Below are positions 35,269 through 44,050 of a stretch of 64,000 nucleotides of DNA, one piece after another. The stretch is from positions 558,001 through 622,000 of the forward strand of contig JABTUD010000002.1 of the NCBI GenBank assembly GCA_015075555.1, in the 5' to 3' direction. The notes under the pieces were generated by a model that was not told where the DNA came from, did no database searches, and saw nothing but the letters and a program-made list of their open reading frames with translations. Positions within the stretch are counted from its first letter, which is position 1. Every line of letters starts with the position of its first letter. This DNA is from Thermoflexaceae bacterium (lineage in GTDB: Bacteria; Chloroflexota; Dehalococcoidia; Tepidiformales; Tepidiformaceae). The position numbers and the translations under genes are program-made.

Positions 35269-37116
35269 TCACTGGCCACCTCCCGCGCCTGCCGGGATGG
35301 TTGCCGCGCCCGGGAAGACAGCGTGCACGGACCCCGGCACGCCGTAGTCGTACGGGTGGCCCCTGACCACGGGCGGCTCAGGGAAGTTCTCCACCGGGGG
35401 CGGCGAAGAGACCTGCCACTCGATTGTGCGTGCCGCCCATGGGTTGGCCTCGGCGACGGGCCCGCGAATCCACGAGTAGATCATGTTGTAGATGAAGACG
35501 AGGAAGCTGGCTCCGAGCAGGAAAGCGGAGATGCTGACGAACAGGTTCACGTTTTCGAGCGACTCCGGGTAGTCGGCGATGCGCCGGTTCATGCCCTGGA
35601 TGCCGGGCCAGTGCATCACGAAGAAGGTGACGTTGAAGCTGATGAACATCCACCAGAAGTGGAGCTGGGCCAGCTTTTCGTTGTACATGCGGCCGGTCAT
35701 CTTGGGGAACCAGTAGTAGATGCCGGCGAAGAGGCCGAAGATCTCGCCGCCAACGATGGTGTAGTGGAAGTGGGCGACGACGAAGTAGGTGTCCTGCAGG
35801 TGGATGTCGGTGGGGACATCGGCGAGGAAGATGCCGGTCACGCCCCCGCAGGCGAAGTTGAAGATGACGGCGAGCCCGAAGAGCATGGGCGTTCGCAGCC
35901 AGAGCCGGCCCATCCAGATGGTGCCCAGGGCGGCGAGGAAGACCAGCCCGGTTGGTATGGAGATGGCCTCGGTGGCCACCAGGAAGGGGCCGTGGAGGTA
36001 GTTGGGCATGCCCGAGGTGAACATGTGGTGCGCCCACACCACGCCGCCAAGGCCAAGGATCCCGAGCAGGCCGCCAACGGCATAGCGGTAGGCGAAGAGC
36101 GGCTTGCGTGAGAAGTGGCTGATGACTTCGAGGGCGATGCCGAACCCGGGCAGCACCATGATGTAGACGGCCGGGTGGGAGTAGAACCAGAAGACGTGCT
36201 GGTAGAGGAGCGGGTCTCCACCCGCCTCGGCATTGAAGAAGCTCATGCCCGCTATGCGGTCGAGCAGCACCATGAGGAGCGCAACAGCGAAGCCCTGGGT
36301 GTAAAGGAGCGCCATCCAGGAGGTGACGAACATCGACCAGACGAAGATGGGGAGCCTGCCCCAGGTCATGCCGGGGGCACGCATGTAGATGATGGTGATG
36401 ATGAAGTTGAGGCCGCCCAGGATGGAAGTGAGGCCGAAGGTGATGACGGCGAGCCCGAAGAGGATCTGGGAGCTATCGGTGACGACCGACAGGGGCGGGT
36501 ACGCGGTCCAGCCATGCTCGATTCCGCCGAGGAATGGGGTGGCCAGGAGCATGGCAGCGACCGGCGGGACGAGCCAGTAGGTGAGGGCATTGAGGCGCGG
36601 GAAGGCCATGTCTTCGGCGCCAATCATGAGCGGAACGAAGTAGTTGCCGAGGCCGCCAATGACGGCCGCCACGGCCACGGCGACCATGAGGATGCCATGC
36701 AGGCTCATGACGGCGTTGTACTGGTCGTGGTTGAAGAGCTGCATGCCGCTTTCCATGAGCTCCCAGCGCATCAACATGGCCCCGAGCCCCGCGAGCAGGA
36801 AAACGACAATGAAGGTGACGAGGTACTGGATGCCGATCACCTTGTGGTCGGGACTGAAGGTGAAGTAGCGCTGCCAGCCGGGCGCCTTCCGCCAGTAGGT
36901 GCGCAGGCCAAACCACTCGCGGCCCCAGGCGCCCCACATGCCGATGCCCATGAGCCAGCCAATGAGGCCGCAGACGTAGCCGATGGTGATGCTGACCTGT
37001 TCGTCATAGGCGTCGTGACCGGTGATACCGCGCACAATGGCGACCAGGCCGAGGCCAAGATAGAAGCCTATGAGCCCGGTGCTGAGCCCGCCCGCGATGG
37101 AAAAGAGTGCGTACAT
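35269..37116 (-). CDS. coxA: Cytochrome c oxidase subunit I, A2-type
   Basis: A 615-residue haem-copper oxidase subunit. Low-spin haem His in VMSLHGILMV; CuB/cross-link region FWFYSHPAVYIMVLPGFG; CuB His pair in VVWAHHMFTSG; haem a3 His region VAHFHYTIVGGEIF. The Glu of the A1 motif GHPEVY is missing and the preceding residues are Tyr-Ser, the YSHPxV signature of A2-type oxidases, where this pair replaces Glu in the D-channel. About 90 extra N-terminal residues form two or more additional membrane helices before the usual start (SPDHKVIGIQYLV). It reduces oxygen and pumps protons. Confidence 0.95.
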   Translation of the reverse strand: MYALFSIAGGLSTGLIGFYLGLGLVAIVRGITGHDAYDEQVSITIGYVCGLIGWLMGIGMWGAWGREWFGLRTYWRKAPGWQRYFTFSPDHKVIGIQYLVTFIVVFLLAGLGAMLMRWELMESGMQLFNHDQYNAVMSLHGILMVAVAVAAVIGGLGNYFVPLMIGAEDMAFPRLNALTYWLVPPVAAMLLATPFLGGIEHGWTAYPPLSVVTDSSQILFGLAVITFGLTSILGGLNFIITIIYMRAPGMTWGRLPIFVWSMFVTSWMALLYTQGFAVALLMVLLDRIAGMSFFNAEAGGDPLLYQHVFWFYSHPAVYIMVLPGFGIALEVISHFSRKPLFAYRYAVGGLLGILGLGGVVWAHHMFTSGMPNYLHGPFLVATEAISIPTGLVFLAALGTIWMGRLWLRTPMLFGLAVIFNFACGGVTGIFLADVPTDIHLQDTYFVVAHFHYTIVGGEIFGLFAGIYYWFPKMTGRMYNEKLAQLHFWWMFISFNVTFFVMHWPGIQGMNRRIADYPESLENVNLFVSISAFLLGASFLVFIYNMIYSWIRGPVAEANPWAARTIEWQVSSPPPVENFPEPPVVRGHPYDYGVPGSVHAVFPGAATIPAGAGGGQ

Positions 37117-37125
37117 CTGCTCCTC

Positions 37126-37959
37126 CTACTCGGCCGCCGCAGCAGGCTTCTGGCTTTGCAGCCATTGTTCGAACTCGGCGCGGGGCACGACGCGCACCGG
37201 GAAGGTCATGGTCGAATGGTCGAGCCCGCATAGCTCGGCGCACTGGACGCGGTAGGCATCGTCGTCTTCAAAGCGGCCGAGCACGGTTGGCTTCACGGTC
37301 ATGTGGGTGGTGCGCCCGGGGATGGCATCGATCTTCATCCGGAAGGCGGGAATCCAGAAGGAGTGGACGACGTCGGTCGAGTCGATTTCGAACTTCACGT
37401 GGGTGTCGATGGGGAGCACCAGCTCCTTGCCCTGGGCGGTGCTGACGGTCACGCCGGCATCGACATATTCCATGGTCCACGACCAGCGGAAGCCGGCGAC
37501 GCGCACCACGAGTTCGGCATTGGGTTCTCCCCAGCCATTGCCGTTCTTGTCGGGCTGGAGCTTGGCGAGCCCGGTTAGGCCCGGGAAGATCATGACGGTG
37601 AGGGCGAGCGACCCGGTGACTGCCAGCCAGACCTTTGGCCCAGGACCAGTACCGCGATAGGCGGGCCCATCGCCGGCGGGCATACCAAAGCTGCCGAAGC
37701 GGAGGACGCAATAGAAGAGCACCGCAATCACGAAGGTGAAAACGGGCATCCCCATGACGATGAGGATCCGGAAGATCCGATCGAAGTCGTCCGCCTCGGT
37801 CGAGCCAACGGTGGGGTAGAGATCGGCGAAGGCGAGGGCCTCTCCAATTGCGGTCAGGATCACCCAGAGCACGGCGGCCGAGATAACGTGGCGTCTCACG
37901 GCCGTGGACCTCGCGGGGCCCGGGTGGGCCTGCCGGCCTCGATTTGCTTCATTGTTCAT
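37126..37959 (-). CDS. coxB: Cytochrome c oxidase subunit II
   Basis: A 277-residue protein from the ATG at 37959 (MNNEANRGRQ); the longer frame has no support. Two N-terminal membrane helices are followed by the periplasmic cupredoxin domain. The binuclear CuA ligands are complete: His in VHSFWIPAF, and the motif CAELCGLDHSTM. No cytochrome c domain is fused, so a separate donor is needed. It is the first gene of coxB-coxA-coxD-coxC; a cupredoxin follows. Confidence 0.95.
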   Translation of the reverse strand: MNNEANRGRQAHPGPARSTAVRRHVISAAVLWVILTAIGEALAFADLYPTVGSTEADDFDRIFRILIVMGMPVFTFVIAVLFYCVLRFGSFGMPAGDGPAYRGTGPGPKVWLAVTGSLALTVMIFPGLTGLAKLQPDKNGNGWGEPNAELVVRVAGFRWSWTMEYVDAGVTVSTAQGKELVLPIDTHVKFEIDSTDVVHSFWIPAFRMKIDAIPGRTTHMTVKPTVLGRFEDDDAYRVQCAELCGLDHSTMTFPVRVVPRAEFEQWLQSQKPAAAAE

Positions 37960-38128
37960 CCCCCGGAAAAGAGCAGGCCGCGAACCACTCGCCAGCTGGT
38001 AACCATCCTGAATATGGACAATTGACCCAGCGTAAAGCGGTGACAGACTGACCTCGATGCGCATCATGAATCGGAACGCGGCCATTGTGCAAGCGACGGC
38101 CAGCTGGCGGCGGGGTACACTTGGCCCG

Positions 38129-38205
38129 GGGCGATTAGCTCAGCCGGTCAGAGCACCTCGTTTACACCGAGGGGGCCGGGGGTTCGAGTCCCTCATCGCC
38201 CACCA
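38129..38205 (+). tRNA. tRNA-Val (anticodon TAC)
   Basis: A 77-nt cloverleaf with encoded CCA. Acceptor GGGCGAT (38129-38135) pairs with ATCGCCC (38195-38201). D arm TAGCTCAGCCGGTCAGAGCA, anticodon stem CCTCG/CGAGG around loop TTTACAC (TAC, Val), T arm GGGGGTTCGAGTCCCTC. TACACT, a fair -10 box, lies 7 bp upstream of the 5' end. Confidence 0.96.
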
Positions 38206-38236
38206 CCTGCAAGACGCGGTCAGCTCTCGGACAGGG

Positions 38237-38992
38237 TCAGTCTGTGAAGACGGTGACATAGACCCAGAGGCGCCCGGCGGGCACGGCGGCGATCCCCACG
38301 CGTCCGAAGCCCTCTTCAAGGATGTTCGCGCGGTGGCCCGGGCTCGCCATCAGGCCATCGAACGCGGCCTGAACCGTGCGCGGACCCGGGTAGTTGTTGC
38401 GGGCAAGGTTCTCGCCGGCCAGGCGGTAGCGGCGGCCGCGGAGGGCGAGCTCCGAAAAGGCGCTTGAACCATCGGGCCCGTAGTGGTCGAAGTACCCATT
38501 CGCCACCAGGTCGCGCGCACGGACCAGGGCAATCTCATCCAGCTCGGGGTCGCGCATGAGCGGCTCCTGGCCGTTCTCGTCGCGCGCGGCGTTCATGCGA
38601 AGGAGGAGGGCGGCGCTCTTTTCTTCCGAAGGAGCAGGGCCGGAAACGGCGGCGAGCCCGGCAGCGAGGGGCCGCACATCGCCTGCCGGCTCGCTTGCAC
38701 CGGGGGGAACGGCGGCAGAGGGGGTCGCCGGGGGCTCCACGGCGGGCGCAGGGGGATCAATGGCAGGCGAAGGGGCGACGGTCTGGGGCCGGGCAGGCAC
38801 GGGTGTCACGTTGGTGACAGTTGTTGGAATCCGGTAGGAGAACGGCGGGTTAGCAGGCACATCTGCCGATGGTAGAGATGCGGGCTCTTCGGCCCGCACA
38901 GCGCCTGCAGGCAGCCAGGCACGGCCGGCGACGAGGGCGGAGCAGAACGCCCCGCAAAGGAGAAGTGCGCCGAAGGGTGTAAGAGCCCTCAT
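38237..38992 (-). CDS. Secreted CAP (SCP/PR-1) domain protein
   Basis: A 251-residue protein. The ATG at 38992 opens a clear signal peptide (MRALTPFGALLLCGAFCSAL... cleavage near AVRA-EEP), better than an upstream ATG at 39028. A Pro/Ala/Thr-rich linker of about 90 residues leads to a C-terminal CAP domain with LLLRMNAARDENGQEPL, FDHYGPDGSSAF, RLAGENLARNN, MASPGHRANILEEGF and YVTVFTD. Bacterial CAP proteins are extracellular; sporulation and cell-wall roles are known in a few. It is divergent from the response regulator. Confidence 0.88.
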   Translation of the reverse strand: MRALTPFGALLLCGAFCSALVAGRAWLPAGAVRAEEPASLPSADVPANPPFSYRIPTTVTNVTPVPARPQTVAPSPAIDPPAPAVEPPATPSAAVPPGASEPAGDVRPLAAGLAAVSGPAPSEEKSAALLLRMNAARDENGQEPLMRDPELDEIALVRARDLVANGYFDHYGPDGSSAFSELALRGRRYRLAGENLARNNYPGPRTVQAAFDGLMASPGHRANILEEGFGRVGIAAVPAGRLWVYVTVFTD

Positions 38993-39063
38993 GCCGTAGC
39001 TGTCGAACTGGTGCGCCAGGCAGCGCATTGGGGATTTGCCCGAATGCGCGGGGAGGATGGTTC

Positions 39064-39831
39064 ATGGAGCGCGTCAAGACATCTACCGAGGGGCCGGGCC
39101 TGCCGCCGCTGGTGGGGGTACGCGCGGTGGTTGTGTCGGAGGGCCTGGAACGGGCCTACGACCGCGCCCGGGTGCTCGAAGAGATGGGCTACCGGGTAGC
39201 GGCTTGCGGCGATCCGGGCGGGGCGCCCGGGTTCGTGGCCGAACTGGAGCCCGATGCAGTGGTCGTTGACATCGGGCGAGAGGTGGGCTTCCCGGCGGAG
39301 GTGACCGCCCGGATACGAATGGTGAGCAATGCAGCGCTGCTCGTTGTCGGATGCACGGGGGCACTGGGAGAGATGCTCCGGTGTTTCGAGGCCGGCGCCG
39401 ACACGTATGCGCGTCCCAATTGCCATACGGAGGAGATAGACCTCCGCCTGCGCGCGGCGTTCCGCCGCATGGACCGTCACCGGTGTGAGGAGCGCTCCGA
39501 GCGCCCGGCAGACGCCGCGGTCCTGCGGGTGGGGGAGATCGAGATCGACCCGGCAGGCCAGGTGGTGAGGAAGCGGGGCGCCGTCGTTGCGCTCTCGCCC
39601 ACCGAGTTCCGGCTGCTGATGACGCTCGCGGAGCACCCGGGCGAAGTGGTGCCCTCCAAGGCGCTGATAGCCAGGGTGTGGGGAAACCAGTACGCCAGCG
39701 AGACGCATTACCTGCGGCTGTACGTCCGCTATCTGCGACAGAAGCTGGAAGACGACCCCAGCCATCCTGTGTACATCGTGAATCGCTGGGGTTCGGGGTA
39801 CGCCCTGGAGACGCCACCGAGGGCGGCCTGA
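39064..39831 (+). CDS. Atypical OmpR/PhoB-family response regulator
   Basis: A 255-residue protein from the ATG at 39064 behind GGGGAGGAT. The C-terminal winged helix is standard (LSPTEFRLLMTLAEHPGEVV; VWGNQYASETHYLRLYVRYL; YIVNRWGSGYAL). The receiver keeps a possible phospho-Asp (DAVVVDIG) but the N-terminal acidic pair is VVSE, and the switch Lys is Arg (TYARPN). Phosphorylation may therefore be lost or altered. No kinase gene is next to it; it diverges from the CAP protein, a possible target. Confidence 0.88.
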   Translation: MERVKTSTEGPGLPPLVGVRAVVVSEGLERAYDRARVLEEMGYRVAACGDPGGAPGFVAELEPDAVVVDIGREVGFPAEVTARIRMVSNAALLVVGCTGALGEMLRCFEAGADTYARPNCHTEEIDLRLRAAFRRMDRHRCEERSERPADAAVLRVGEIEIDPAGQVVRKRGAVVALSPTEFRLLMTLAEHPGEVVPSKALIARVWGNQYASETHYLRLYVRYLRQKLEDDPSHPVYIVNRWGSGYALETPPRAA

Positions 39832-39834
39832 GGG

Positions 39835-40144
39835 CTACGGCGAACGGAGCCTCAGGATCGGGCGGCGCCTGGAACGGCGAACCGTCTCCTCGAAGCCGGC
39901 GGGGCGGAACATCGAAAGCACCCCCGTGCGGGCGGCGGCGTTGGTGACCCGGCGGCCGCTCTCGTCGACCGGATAGCCCTCGACGATGCTTGCCCGCCTG
40001 CCTTCACCGCGAGTTTGCAGGCAACCTGGCGCACCACGTGCACCGGGAGCCTCCGCATGCACCATTTGCGCCAACGGGCTGCACCAGGTCACGCCAGCGC
40101 CCGGGCGTGAGCACGTGGACCTCAAGGGCGCCTTCACCGGACAT
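39835..40144 (-). pseudogene. Decayed GNAT-family acetyltransferase
   Basis: Two fragments in different frames resemble the two ends of one GNAT family. From 40144 an N-terminal piece reads HVLTPGRWRDLVQPVGANGA and CGGSRCTWCARLP, then stops at 40004-40006. From about 40030 in another frame a C-terminal piece reads ASIVEGYPVDESGRRV, GVLSMFRPAGFEETVRR and RRPILRL, ending at 39835. The ~80-residue middle with the acetyl-CoA loop is missing. An internal deletion plus frameshift explains this. Confidence 0.7.
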
Positions 40145-40254
40145 GGCGGTCTCTACAGAAGCGAATAGCAGGTCGGCGGAGGGTATTACGATCGCCGTCG
40201 GGGTGGACAGCAGATCCCCCGGGCGACCATGATCGGTGTGACAGGGAGGCGTCA

Positions 40255-40779
40255 ATGACCCCGCACGAGATACTTCGGAACGGCCTGCGTGACGTTCACA
40301 AGATGCTTGACACCGTGGTCGAGGGCATGACCGCTGCGCAGTTGAACTTCCGGCCCAGCGAAGGTGGCGTGAGCGCGTTCTTCAGCCTCTGGCACTACGT
40401 GCGCACCGAGGACAACATCGTCAACTACGTAGCCCAGCGCAAGAACACGGTATGGCTGGCGGGCGGGTATGACGAGCGTTTCGGGCTGCCGCGCACGAGC
40501 CAGGGAACGGGCATGACCGCGGAAGAGGCGAACGCCGTCCGCATCGACGATGTGCGGGGCTGGCACGAGTACCAGTCGAAGGTGTGGGCTGCGACCGATG
40601 AGTTTCTGGGCAGCCTCTCGGCCGGCGAATTCGATGCGATGAAGGTAACGATCAAGCCGCTGGGCGAGATGTCGCTCTGGAATGGGCTCTTCGGGGTCTG
40701 TCTCACGCACGGATACCGCCATGTCGGGGAGATTGAGTACGTTCGGGGAGTGCAGGGCCTCGGCGGACTGACCATCTGA
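40255..40779 (+). CDS. DinB family protein
   Basis: A 174-residue four-helix-bundle protein starting at ATG after AGGGAGGCG. DinB superfamily pattern: MTPHEILRNGLRDVHKMLD, the metal His in FSLWHYVRTEDN, and the pair in THGYRHVGEIEYVRG near the C-terminus. Members bind a metal and may transfer thiols (bacillithiol or mycothiol), but most have no proven reaction. It is followed after 56 bp by the FTR-like gene. Confidence 0.85.
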   Translation: MTPHEILRNGLRDVHKMLDTVVEGMTAAQLNFRPSEGGVSAFFSLWHYVRTEDNIVNYVAQRKNTVWLAGGYDERFGLPRTSQGTGMTAEEANAVRIDDVRGWHEYQSKVWAATDEFLGSLSAGEFDAMKVTIKPLGEMSLWNGLFGVCLTHGYRHVGEIEYVRGVQGLGGLTI

Positions 40780-40835
40780 ACCAGGCGGCGCCGCCGGGGG
40801 CCGCCACCACCAGCAGAAGCAGGAGCTGACAGGAA

Positions 40836-41288
<453 letters not shown>

Positions 41289-41387
41289 CGAGCCCATACC
41301 CGGGGCGGGTCTCCACAGCTGCCAGCCCGCCAGCCTTCTTCAATCCGCTGGTTCGGCGCCTGGCTCAATGAGTGGCTACACGGGGCT

Positions 41388-41822
41388 CTACACGAACGGG
41401 TCGATCACCCGGATTCCTTCGAATTTCCGGAAATCGCGGTCGTGGGTGTAGATGGTGGATACGCCGTGCTGGCGCATGAGGCCTGCTATGTGGGCATCGG
41501 GAACGATGTTCCCCCGGAGCGGGACGCCCCGAACCGCGGCTCGGAACTCGTTCCAGAAGTTCGCCGCTTCCGCGCCTGTCCGAACGTAGGGAGAACCCAG
41601 CAGGGTCTCGACATCCGTCACGGCCTCCTCTGGAGTGAGCGGATTGGCAAATATCGCTGGACTCGTAGAGACACGGACGTATGCCATCAGCACAGGCCAG
41701 AACACATATACCAGCTCTGGGCCCTCGATCACGCGGCGTACGAGGTCTCGGGCCACGGCGTGCATTGACGAGGCTCTATCCGCGGCGAAGAGCAGAGTGT
41801 TGGCATCGATGGCGTACGTCAT
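41388..41822 (-). CDS. vapC: PIN-domain ribonuclease toxin, VapC family
   Basis: A 144-residue PIN protein. Acidic residues in MTYAIDANTLLFAA, the central VTDVETLLG region, GNIVPDAHIAGLMRQHG and IYTHDRDFRKFEGI give the usual metal-binding Asp/Glu set. VapC toxins cleave tRNA or rRNA. Its start overlaps the stop of the upstream antitoxin gene (4 bp), the normal vapBC order. Confidence 0.9.
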   Translation of the reverse strand: MTYAIDANTLLFAADRASSMHAVARDLVRRVIEGPELVYVFWPVLMAYVRVSTSPAIFANPLTPEEAVTDVETLLGSPYVRTGAEAANFWNEFRAAVRGVPLRGNIVPDAHIAGLMRQHGVSTIYTHDRDFRKFEGIRVIDPFV

Positions 41823-42061
41823 TCCTCACGGTCCAGAGCTGCCCAAACGGCCTCTCGGTCTTCGAGGTCAACCAGTGCCCCCATCTCTCGCGATGACCAG
41901 CGGAACTCCGGCGTGCATGCGGGTTCTCCCGCGCGTACGCCAGCGAGCGCCTCGGCAAGGAGCTCGGAGACGATCTCCCCTATCGCCTTGTGCCGCCGCG
42001 CAGCAAGAACCCGGATTTCCCCCATCACCGACGGGTCGATGTCCAGCGTGGTGCGTGCCAT
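41819..42061 (-). CDS. vapB: VapB-type antitoxin (ribbon-helix-helix)
   Basis: An 80-residue protein from the ATG at 42061 (MARTTLDIDPSVMGEIRVLA). The N-terminal strand and two helices fit a ribbon-helix-helix DNA-binding domain; the C-terminal part (PEFRWSSREMGALVDLEDRE) would wrap the toxin. A longer frame from 42097 would read through the operator. A perfect 10-bp dyad sits directly before the start, so autorepression is expected. Confidence 0.88.
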   Translation of the reverse strand: MARTTLDIDPSVMGEIRVLAARRHKAIGEIVSELLAEALAGVRAGEPACTPEFRWSSREMGALVDLEDREAVWAALDREE

Positions 42062-42062
42062 G

Positions 42063-42093
42063 CATCTGATGCTCCGCTGTGGCGCATCAGATG
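42063..42093. promoter_or_regulatory. vapBC operator
   Basis: CATCTGATGC (42063-42072) and GCATCAGATG (42084-42093) form a perfect 10-bp inverted repeat with an 11-bp centre, beginning 1 bp before the antitoxin start codon. Centre-to-centre spacing of the half-sites is about 21 bp, two DNA turns, as fits a pair of RHH dimers. Confidence 0.8.
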
Positions 42094-42115
42094 TCAACGG
42101 GGATCTCTGAGCAGA

Positions 42116-43378
42116 CTACGCCGCTGTGTTCGCAGCCTCGACTGCTTTCCGGGCCGCGTCGGCGAGCTCGCGCGCGCGGATGACCTGCAGGCCCGATTCT
42201 TCGAGCAGCTTCTCGCCCTCGGCGAGGTTCGTACCCACCAGGCGCATGACCACGGGCACCTTCAGGTCAAGCTGCTTGCTGGCGTCGATAACCCCCTGGG
42301 CGATGATGTCGACGCGCGCCATGCCGCCGAAGATGTTCACGAGGATGGCCTTGACCGAGGGGTCTTCGATGATGACCTTGAGGGCGTTGACGACGCGCTG
42401 GGGGTCGTTGACGGTGCCGATATCGAGGAAGTTGGCGGGTTCGCCCCCGGCGAGCTTGATGGTGTCCATGGTCGCCATCGCCAGGCCCGCGCCATTGACC
42501 ACGCAGCCGATGTTGCCATCGAGCTTGATGAAGTTGGCCACGCCCAGCTCACCTGCCATGACCTCAAGCGGGTCCTCTTCGTCCTTATCGCGGAGCGACG
42601 CCAGCTCCTTTTGCCGGAAGAGGGCGTTGTCGTCGACGTTCACCTTGGCATCGAGGGCGATAACGCGGCCATCGGTTGTGACTACAAGTGGGTTGACCTC
42701 GACCATGCTCGCATCGCTGGCTTCGAATGCCCTGTAGAGGGCCTCGACAAGCTTCCCAAACTGGGCCGCCTGGTCATCCTTGAAGCCGAGCTGGGCGGCA
42801 AGCCGCCTGCCAACGTACGGCTGAAGGCCGGCGCCGGGGTTCACATTGACGCGGACGATTGCATCGGGGTTGTTATGGGCAACGACCTCAATCTCCTGGC
42901 CGCCTTCGGAGGAGGCCATGATGAGGGGCGTGGCGGCCGCGCCATCGATGATGATGGCGAGGTAGTACTCCTTCGCGACATCGGTCTGTTCGGCGACGAG
43001 CACGTGCTTGACGAGTTTGCCTTCGGGTCCAGTCTGGATTGAAACCAGGTGTTTGCCGAGGATGGCGGCAGCGGCGGCCTCGGCTTCGGCCGGGGAATCG
43101 GCGAGGCGCACGCCGCCGATTCGGTCGCCTTTGACCTGTCCGGAGTTGTTGGCAGGGTCGGCGACGAGGCGCTGGAACATGGCGGCGGTGTCGTCCCGGG
43201 CAACGAGGCGGCCCTTGCCGCGGCCCCCGGCGTGGATCTGGGCTTTCACCACCACCCTGCCGCCGAGTTCGGCGGCGATAGCGCGGGCTTCGGCGGGGGT
43301 AGCAGCGACGCGTCCGCGGGGGACGGGCACGCCATGCTGCGCGAGCAGGTCGCGGGCCTGGTATTCGTGGATCTTCAA
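42116..43378 (-). CDS. sucC: Succinyl-CoA synthetase beta subunit (ADP/GDP-forming)
   Basis: A 420-residue ATP-grasp protein. The TTG at 43378 ([20 protein letters not shown]) is behind CGGAGACC; an ATG at 43408 would add ten residues. ATP-grasp motifs [14 protein letters not shown] and [13 protein letters not shown] and the C-terminal CoA-ligase part [16 protein letters not shown] are present. The usual FLDVGGGA loop reads [11 protein letters not shown], a clear departure. No sucD is adjacent, although the two are usually paired. Substrate may be succinate or a related dicarboxylate. Confidence 0.9.
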   Translation of the reverse strand: MKIHEYQARDLLAQHGVPVPRGRVAATPAEARAIAAELGGRVVVKAQIHAGGRGKGRLVARDDTAAMFQRLVADPANNSGQVKGDRIGGVRLADSPAEAEAAAAAILGKHLVSIQTGPEGKLVKHVLVAEQTDVAKEYYLAIIIDGAAATPLIMASSEGGQEIEVVAHNNPDAIVRVNVNPGAGLQPYVGRRLAAQLGFKDDQAAQFGKLVEALYRAFEASDASMVEVNPLVVTTDGRVIALDAKVNVDDNALFRQKELASLRDKDEEDPLEVMAGELGVANFIKLDGNIGCVVNGAGLAMATMDTIKLAGGEPANFLDIGTVNDPQRVVNALKVIIEDPSVKAILVNIFGGMARVDIIAQGVIDASKQLDLKVPVVMRLVGTNLAEGEKLLEESGLQVIRARELADAARKAVEAANTAA

Positions 43379-43447
43379 GCTGGTCTCCGGGAGGGAAGTG
43401 CGAGGCAAGACTACCAGCGGGGGCCGGTAGCCGGTAGAGGAGGCTGG

Positions 43448-43536
<89 letters not shown>

Positions 43537-43586
43537 GTATTTCATTATGGTACTGCGAAGGATGGCGCACTAATCGAGGGTAGGTC

Positions 43587-43613
43587 TTAGCACTCTTGAC
43601 AGCCGAGTGCTAA
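43587..43613. promoter_or_regulatory. CIRCE element (HrcA operator)
   Basis: TTAGCACTC (43587-43595), nine bases, GAGTGCTAA (43605-43613) is an exact match to the consensus CIRCE dyad bound by the heat-shock repressor HrcA. The spacer holds TTGACA (43596-43601), a perfect -35 box for rightward transcription; GAGAAT (43620-43625) is a possible -10 at 18 bp. The next gene rightward is fmdB. HrcA itself is not in the window. Confidence 0.92.
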
Positions 43614-43690
43614 GGTCGAGAGAATTTCTTGAGCGGGCAAGCTGCAGGCTGCCGGCGGAGCCAGCCAGCCACCGGTTCCAGGGGTTGAAG

Positions 43691-43966
43691 ATGCCAACGT
43701 ACGAATATCACTGCCCTGCCTGCGGGGCCAGCTACGACCTTCAGCAGAGCTTTTCCGCGGAGACGACCCACTCGTGCGAGAAGTGCGGAGAGGGCGTTGC
43801 GAAGCGCGTTCTGCATGCCCCCCGGGTGGTGTTCAAGGGAAGCGGGTTCTATGCCACGGACGGCAAGAGCCGCTCGACCTCCGTTTCTGACACGCCAGCG
43901 GCGGATACGGCGAAGAGCGAAAAACCGGCTGCGGATGCAGGCGCGGAAGCAGCAGCGGCATCGTAA
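43691..43966 (+). CDS. FmdB-family zinc ribbon protein
   Basis: A 91-residue protein from the ATG at 43691 (MPTYEYHCPACGASYDLQQS). Two CxxC pairs (CPAC and CEKC) make a zinc ribbon, followed by APRVVFKGSGFYATD, the family's conserved tail, and an Ala/Asp/Lys-rich disordered end. FmdB was named for a regulator near formamidase/amidase genes; most members have no proven role. The longer frame upstream was rejected since it overlaps the leader. Expression from a CIRCE-bearing promoter suggests heat or protein-stress control. Confidence 0.92.
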   Translation: MPTYEYHCPACGASYDLQQSFSAETTHSCEKCGEGVAKRVLHAPRVVFKGSGFYATDGKSRSTSVSDTPAADTAKSEKPAADAGAEAAAAS

Positions 43967-43973
43967 GTTAGAA

Positions 43974-43988
43974 TCGAATCATATTCGA
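43974..43988. promoter_or_regulatory. TetR-type operator upstream of paired regulators
   Basis: TCGAAT (43974-43979), CAT, ATTCGA (43983-43988) is a perfect 6-bp dyad. It starts 8 bp after the fmdB stop and lies upstream of the promoter of two TetR genes. Flanking bases extend the dyad imperfectly. Confidence 0.5.
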
Positions 43989-44010
43989 GATTGAATGGGT
44001 GATTTGTGGC

Positions 44011-44041
44011 TTGAGCATAGGGCCACATCTGCCGTTATACT
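44011..44041 (+). promoter_or_regulatory. Promoter of the paired TetR genes, probably leaderless
   Basis: TTGAGC (44011-44016), a 19-bp spacer and TATACT (44036-44041). The ATG of the first TetR gene at 44051 is only 9 bp from the -10 box, so the transcript should begin at or near the start codon. No ribosome site is visible. Confidence 0.5.
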
Positions 44042-44050
44042 TCGCAACTG

